A program made the position numbers and the translations under genes. Shown piece after piece: positions 14,724 to 16,996 of a stretch of 16,996 nt of DNA (within the stretch, counting starts at the first letter, position 1; each line of letters starts with the position of its first letter). The notes below the pieces were generated by a model. It made no database searches and was not told the origin of the DNA. It was given only the letters and a program-made list of their open reading frames with translations. Source of the stretch: an uncultured Dialister sp. (GTDB lineage: Bacteria > Bacillota > Negativicutes > Veillonellales > Dialisteraceae); the NCBI GenBank assembly GCA_900545365.1, contig UQYL01000029.1:1-16996 (forward strand). The letters are read 5' to 3'.

Positions 14724-15647
14724 TTATTGGTTTTCCTGTGCGTCCGTATTTGAGGAAAGCGTCTGAGGATTGAGGCGGGGGTGTTCCTGGAAATATTGTT
14801 TGACGTACTCAATGAAGAGCCGTACCGGCGTGGAGACGGTCATGGCGTTTTTGCAGATCAGATGGATAGGCCGATAGATCGGGCGGCCGTCTTTGTCACG
14901 CAGCACTTCACGGTATACGGAAGGATTGCACTTCGGCAGAAGGTCCGCGGGAATGATGGAGTGGCCGAGGCCGCTGTTTACGATCTCTATGCAGGTGAGG
15001 CAGTCGTCTACGGCAAGGAGAAAATGGGGCGGATCGCCGATGTTCTGCCGCCACCACCGGGAACGGAGCTCGTCCAGCGCCGGATCGGAACGGTAGCGGA
15101 TCGTCGGCTGGCAGGGGAGCGTTTCCGATGAGATCTTGCCGGCAGAGATCAGGTACAGCAGAGGATTGGCCAGCGGTACGTCCAGTTCCGGCCATTCCGG
15201 GTTGCCCCGGACGATGGCGAGCTGGATATCTTCTTTTTTAATAAGTTTTATCAGCTGGTCGCTGGAGCTTGTCGTGAGGGTCAGGTCGATATCGTTGTAT
15301 TTGTCCACGAAGCCTTTCAGAAGGGTCGGCATGTGGGACTGGGTGAAGGAGCGGGTAGCGCCGATGCGGAGAACGCCAGAAATGGTATTCGGCTCATGGG
15401 TGACGAAGTTCTTCATGTCCTGATACCGCTGGAGTTCTTTCTCCGCGTAGGAGAAAAGGCGGTCTCCGGCATCGGTGAAGTGGACGCCCTTATTGGTGCG
15501 GATGAAAAGGGGCACGCCGATTTCTTTTTCCATCTGGTCGAGCCGGTAGGTGAGGGAAGGCTGTGTCATGAAAAGCCTTTTGGCTACTTTATTGATGCTC
15601 CGTTCTTCGCGGAGGTAAATCAGAATTTTCCAGTCTGTATTGTTCAT
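14724..15647 (-). CDS. LysR-family transcriptional regulator
   Basis: This 307-residue regulator has an N-terminal winged helix-turn-helix (about 1-60) with INKVAKRLFMTQPSLTYRLDQMEKEIGVPLFIRTNKGVHFTDAGD, the classic LysR pattern. The effector-binding domain (about 88-295) begins GVLRIGATRSFTQSHMPTLLKGF. The start is the ATG at 15647, seven nt after AGGGAG; a TTG six bases upstream is possible but fits the ribosome site less well. It is divergent from the periplasmic protein gene at 15836, which could be a target, as LysR proteins often control the divergent neighbour. The inducer is unknown, and there is no evidence that it regulates the cas genes. Confidence 0.93.
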   Translation of the reverse strand: MNNTDWKILIYLREERSINKVAKRLFMTQPSLTYRLDQMEKEIGVPLFIRTNKGVHFTDAGDRLFSYAEKELQRYQDMKNFVTHEPNTISGVLRIGATRSFTQSHMPTLLKGFVDKYNDIDLTLTTSSSDQLIKLIKKEDIQLAIVRGNPEWPELDVPLANPLLYLISAGKISSETLPCQPTIRYRSDPALDELRSRWWRQNIGDPPHFLLAVDDCLTCIEIVNSGLGHSIIPADLLPKCNPSVYREVLRDKDGRPIYRPIHLICKNAMTVSTPVRLFIEYVKQYFQEHPRLNPQTLSSNTDAQENQ

Positions 15648-15701
15648 GGACAAGCTCCCTATAAAAAAATTATCTTCCAGACTTCATAGAAGATTTTTAT
15701 T

Positions 15702-15707
15702 ATTATA
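15702..15707 (-). promoter_or_regulatory. -10 box of lysR
   Basis: On the minus strand TATAAT (15707-15702) lies 54 bp before the lysR start in an AT-rich stretch. The -35 position (ATGTGG at 17 bp) is poor, which is common for LysR genes that repress themselves. Confidence 0.45.
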
Positions 15708-15745
15708 GCATATTTTTTCTATTCCCACATAAAAAATGAAACAAA

Positions 15746-15776
15746 GCGGGGAGGCAAAATTTTTGCCACTTCCCGC
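15746..15776. repeat. Large imperfect palindrome in the lysR intergenic region
   Basis: GGCAAAA and TTTTGCC (15753-15767, one central T) form a perfect core. It is flanked by GCGGGGA (15746-15752) and TTCCCGC (15770-15776), which pair at six of seven positions with AC extra on the right. It lies just upstream of the -10 of the periplasmic protein gene, so an operator is more likely than a terminator. Confidence 0.6.
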
Positions 15777-15792
15777 AGGGGGCAGCGATTTG

Positions 15793-15801
15793 TGGTACAC
15801 T
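15793..15801 (+). promoter_or_regulatory. Extended -10 promoter of the periplasmic protein gene
   Basis: TGGTACACT is TG plus one base before TACACT (15796-15801), an extended -10. The start codon lies 34 bp downstream with GGAGG between. No good -35 is seen; the palindrome ends 16 bp upstream of the TG. Confidence 0.5.
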
Positions 15802-15835
15802 GAAAGAAACGGGTATTTTTCAATGGAGGCGCATC

Positions 15836-16432
15836 ATGAGAAAATTTTGGAAATGGATTTTCTGTCTGGCTGCGGCGCTGCTCCTTGCGGTTCCGGCGTC
15901 GGCGGCGAATGAAACGAACCGGGAGGCCGGTTATTTTGACAATACGCGGACGGTGCTGCTTCTTCCGGCGGCGGGACGGAACGGATATACCATGGCATGG
16001 ATGGATAAGCAGCTGTCCCGTATTTTCCGGTATCCCTATTACCGTCTGGTGGAGACGGATGAGCGGATCGCGTCGCCCGGAGAGATGCAGGCGGCGGCTG
16101 TCGCGGCGGGCGCGGATATCGCGGTGCTTCCTGTGGCGGTTCGTTTTGATCAGTACGGCCGGTATCCCATGTTCGGCGACAGAGACCCGGTGATCGTCAC
16201 GCACGCGGAGCTCGTTATTTATTATTGGGAAGAAGGAATGGACAAGGTGCAGACCGTGGGCACCCGTTTCTTTGACGCGGAGCTGGAAGGCCCGGATACC
16301 CGGCAGGATTATATCCTGGATGAGATGTGGAAAAAACTGATGAAGAAGTTTCCTTACAGAAGAGTGCCCATCGACAGGAGCACGAATTTGTCCGGAGCAG
16401 TGACGGCGCCGGAGGAGACGGCAGAGAAATAA
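15836..16432 (+). CDS. Secreted or periplasmic protein of unknown function
   Basis: This 198-residue protein starts with a signal peptide: RKFWKWIF, a hydrophobic core LAAALLLAVP, and a likely cut after ASA near residue 23. The mature part is about 175 residues with no membrane segment. It looks like an alternating alpha/beta domain, with strands such as RTVLLLPAAG, ADIAVLPVAVRF and VIVTHAELVIYYW, followed by an Asp/Glu- and Lys-rich helix. I do not recognise the family. GGAGG lies 6 nt before the ATG. It is divergent from lysR, which may control it, and ends at a strong terminator. Confidence 0.8.
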   Translation: MRKFWKWIFCLAAALLLAVPASAANETNREAGYFDNTRTVLLLPAAGRNGYTMAWMDKQLSRIFRYPYYRLVETDERIASPGEMQAAAVAAGADIAVLPVAVRFDQYGRYPMFGDRDPVIVTHAELVIYYWEEGMDKVQTVGTRFFDAELEGPDTRQDYILDEMWKKLMKKFPYRRVPIDRSTNLSGAVTAPEETAEK

Positions 16433-16440
16433 AACAGAAA

Positions 16441-16482
16441 CATACAAAAAGCACAGACCGTGGAGCCTGTGCTTTTTGTATG
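16441..16482. terminator. Bidirectional intrinsic terminator
   Basis: A perfect 16-bp stem CATACAAAAAGCACAG (16441-16456) / CTGTGCTTTTTGTATG (16467-16482) with a 10-nt loop lies right after the periplasmic protein gene. The A and T runs sit within the arms. Confidence 0.85.
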
Positions 16483-16547
16483 AAATTAGATTTGCATTAA
16501 TTTTCCTGACGAAATATTGAAGGACATAGCCTGTCATGGGCGATCCG

Positions 16548-16553
16548 TATAAT
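16548..16553 (+). promoter_or_regulatory. -10 box ahead of the small-gene pair
   Basis: A perfect TATAAT lies 54 bp before the start at 16608, after the preceding terminator. No good -35 is seen at normal spacing. Confidence 0.45.
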
Positions 16554-16607
16554 AAAGACATGGAACCGGGAGAGGCCCGGAGGATTCAGAAAGGGAGGAT
16601 GAGTCTC

Positions 16608-16778
16608 ATGAAAATTTGCAGGGAACAGATTGAAAAACTCCGCGCGCTGATCAGTACCATGTCTGATACGGAATATACGGACAGGGAACTGGCGGAGATC
16701 ATTGAGAGCTGCGTGAAAATGACCGCAGGGAAAGAAAAAATGAAGGAGCATGCGGAAGCTGCGTCGGCGGCGTTATGA
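16608..16778 (+). CDS. Small hypothetical protein, 56 residues
   Basis: The product begins MKICREQIEKLRALISTMSD and is mostly charged helix with no membrane segment, rich in Glu, Lys and Ala at the end. I do not recognise it. The frame is open from 16536, but the part before 16599 lies over the promoter. GGGAGG (16593-16598) is nine nt before the ATG at 16608, and touches the ATG at 16599, so 16608 is the better start. The next small gene begins 18 nt downstream and is likely co-transcribed. Confidence 0.6.
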   Translation: MKICREQIEKLRALISTMSDTEYTDRELAEIIESCVKMTAGKEKMKEHAEAASAAL

Positions 16779-16796
16779 AGAAAGAGGAAGATGTAG

Positions 16797-16994
16797 ATGG
16801 AAGAGGACGGACACGGAAGTCTTATTGATCGTGTGCTTTACTGGCTGATGGTTTTGCTTTTGATCGGCATACACCTCGGCGGTTTCTATGTCCTGTGGAA
16901 TGCGAAAGACCGAACTCTTACGTATGAGGACTGGCGGTATCCGGAAGGGATGGAGGCATTAAAAACCGGCAGGGAAAAGAATCGGGGATGGTAA
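16797..16994 (+). CDS. Small single-pass membrane protein, 65 residues
   Basis: The protein starts MEEDGHGSLIDRVLYW and has one hydrophobic segment (about residues 13-35, VLYWLMVLLLIGIHLGGFYVLW). A charged cytoplasmic-looking tail follows, TYEDWRYPEGMEALKTGREK. The stop TAA is at 16992-16994, two bases before the window ends, so the gene is complete. The ribosome site is AGAGGAAG. The family is not recognised. It probably shares a transcript with the preceding 56-residue gene. Confidence 0.65.
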   Translation: MEEDGHGSLIDRVLYWLMVLLLIGIHLGGFYVLWNAKDRTLTYEDWRYPEGMEALKTGREKNRGW

Positions 16995-16996
16995 GA

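Noticed and set aside
14579..14773. A plus-strand frame after the last repeat starting MGIKSGMGNTVIYRLRNEAGE
   Set aside because: Its start codon overlaps the final repeat, there is no ribosome site, and it runs through a terminator hairpin. It is better treated as a structured trailer.
15719..16561. A long minus-strand open frame opposite the periplasmic protein gene
   Set aside because: It is rich in Arg and His as expected of an antisense shadow in GC-rich DNA, lacks a ribosome site, and spans a promoter and a terminator. The plus-strand gene has a clear signal peptide and SD.
16536..16607. N-terminal extension of the 56-residue protein
   Set aside because: The extra codons overlap the TATAAT box and lack an SD; a good SD serves the ATG at 16608.

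Overview
The window looks like a chromosomal segment of a GC-rich, low-oxygen Firmicutes-type bacterium. Nearly every gene has a strong AGGAGG-like ribosome binding site, and promoters follow the sigma-A pattern. A Negativicutes relative (Selenomonas/Megasphaera/Dialister group) is my best guess from the general look of the LysR regulator, the lipoprotein and the periplasmic protein. That is family-level intuition, not a measured placement.

Layout. (1) 64-2953, plus strand: a likely operon of a small alarmone synthetase (RelQ type), an OmpR-type response regulator, its sensor histidine kinase and a DUF4491-like small membrane protein, closed by a bidirectional terminator. (2) 2982-3605, minus strand: a TPR lipoprotein, divergent from a short-chain dehydrogenase (3710-4474). 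(3) 4482-4646: a self-contained tRNA-Thr(CGU) unit with its own promoter and terminator. (4) 4846-14580: a complete type I-C CRISPR-Cas locus in the order cas3, cas5c, cas8c (with an internal cas11c start), cas7c, cas4, cas1, cas2, leader and array. The array has 29 repeats and 28 spacers: 26 repeats of a 33-bp form and, at the leader-distal end, three divergent 32-bp repeats. (5) 14581-14723: a structured trailer and a terminator. (6) 14724-15647, minus strand: a LysR-type regulator, divergent from a periplasmic protein gene (15836-16432), with a large imperfect palindrome between them. (7) 16608-16994: two small genes of unknown function, the second encoding a membrane protein.

How the CRISPR genes work together, from family knowledge: Cas5c cuts the array transcript at the base of each repeat hairpin, because I-C has no Cas6. 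Cas5c, Cas7c, Cas8c and Cas11c form Cascade on the crRNA, Cas3 degrades marked targets, and Cas4-Cas1-Cas2 add new spacers next to the leader. The genes from cas5c through cas1 overlap by 4 bp or nearly touch, so they are probably translated together; cas2 follows after 9 nt. cas3 is separated from cas5c by 164 bp.

The most interesting spot is that 164-bp gap. Read on the minus strand it holds a TATAAT box, a crRNA-handle-like sequence ending TTGAAAT, 36 nt of spacer-length sequence, and a GC-rich hairpin followed by T5. No minus-strand protein gene lies nearby to need that terminator. This could be a crRNA-like regulatory RNA inside a type I-C cas operon; it is an inference that needs RNA data. 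Other points of note are the repeat-type switch inside the array, two inverted repeats in the leader, and an unexplained hairpin downstream of the last repeat.
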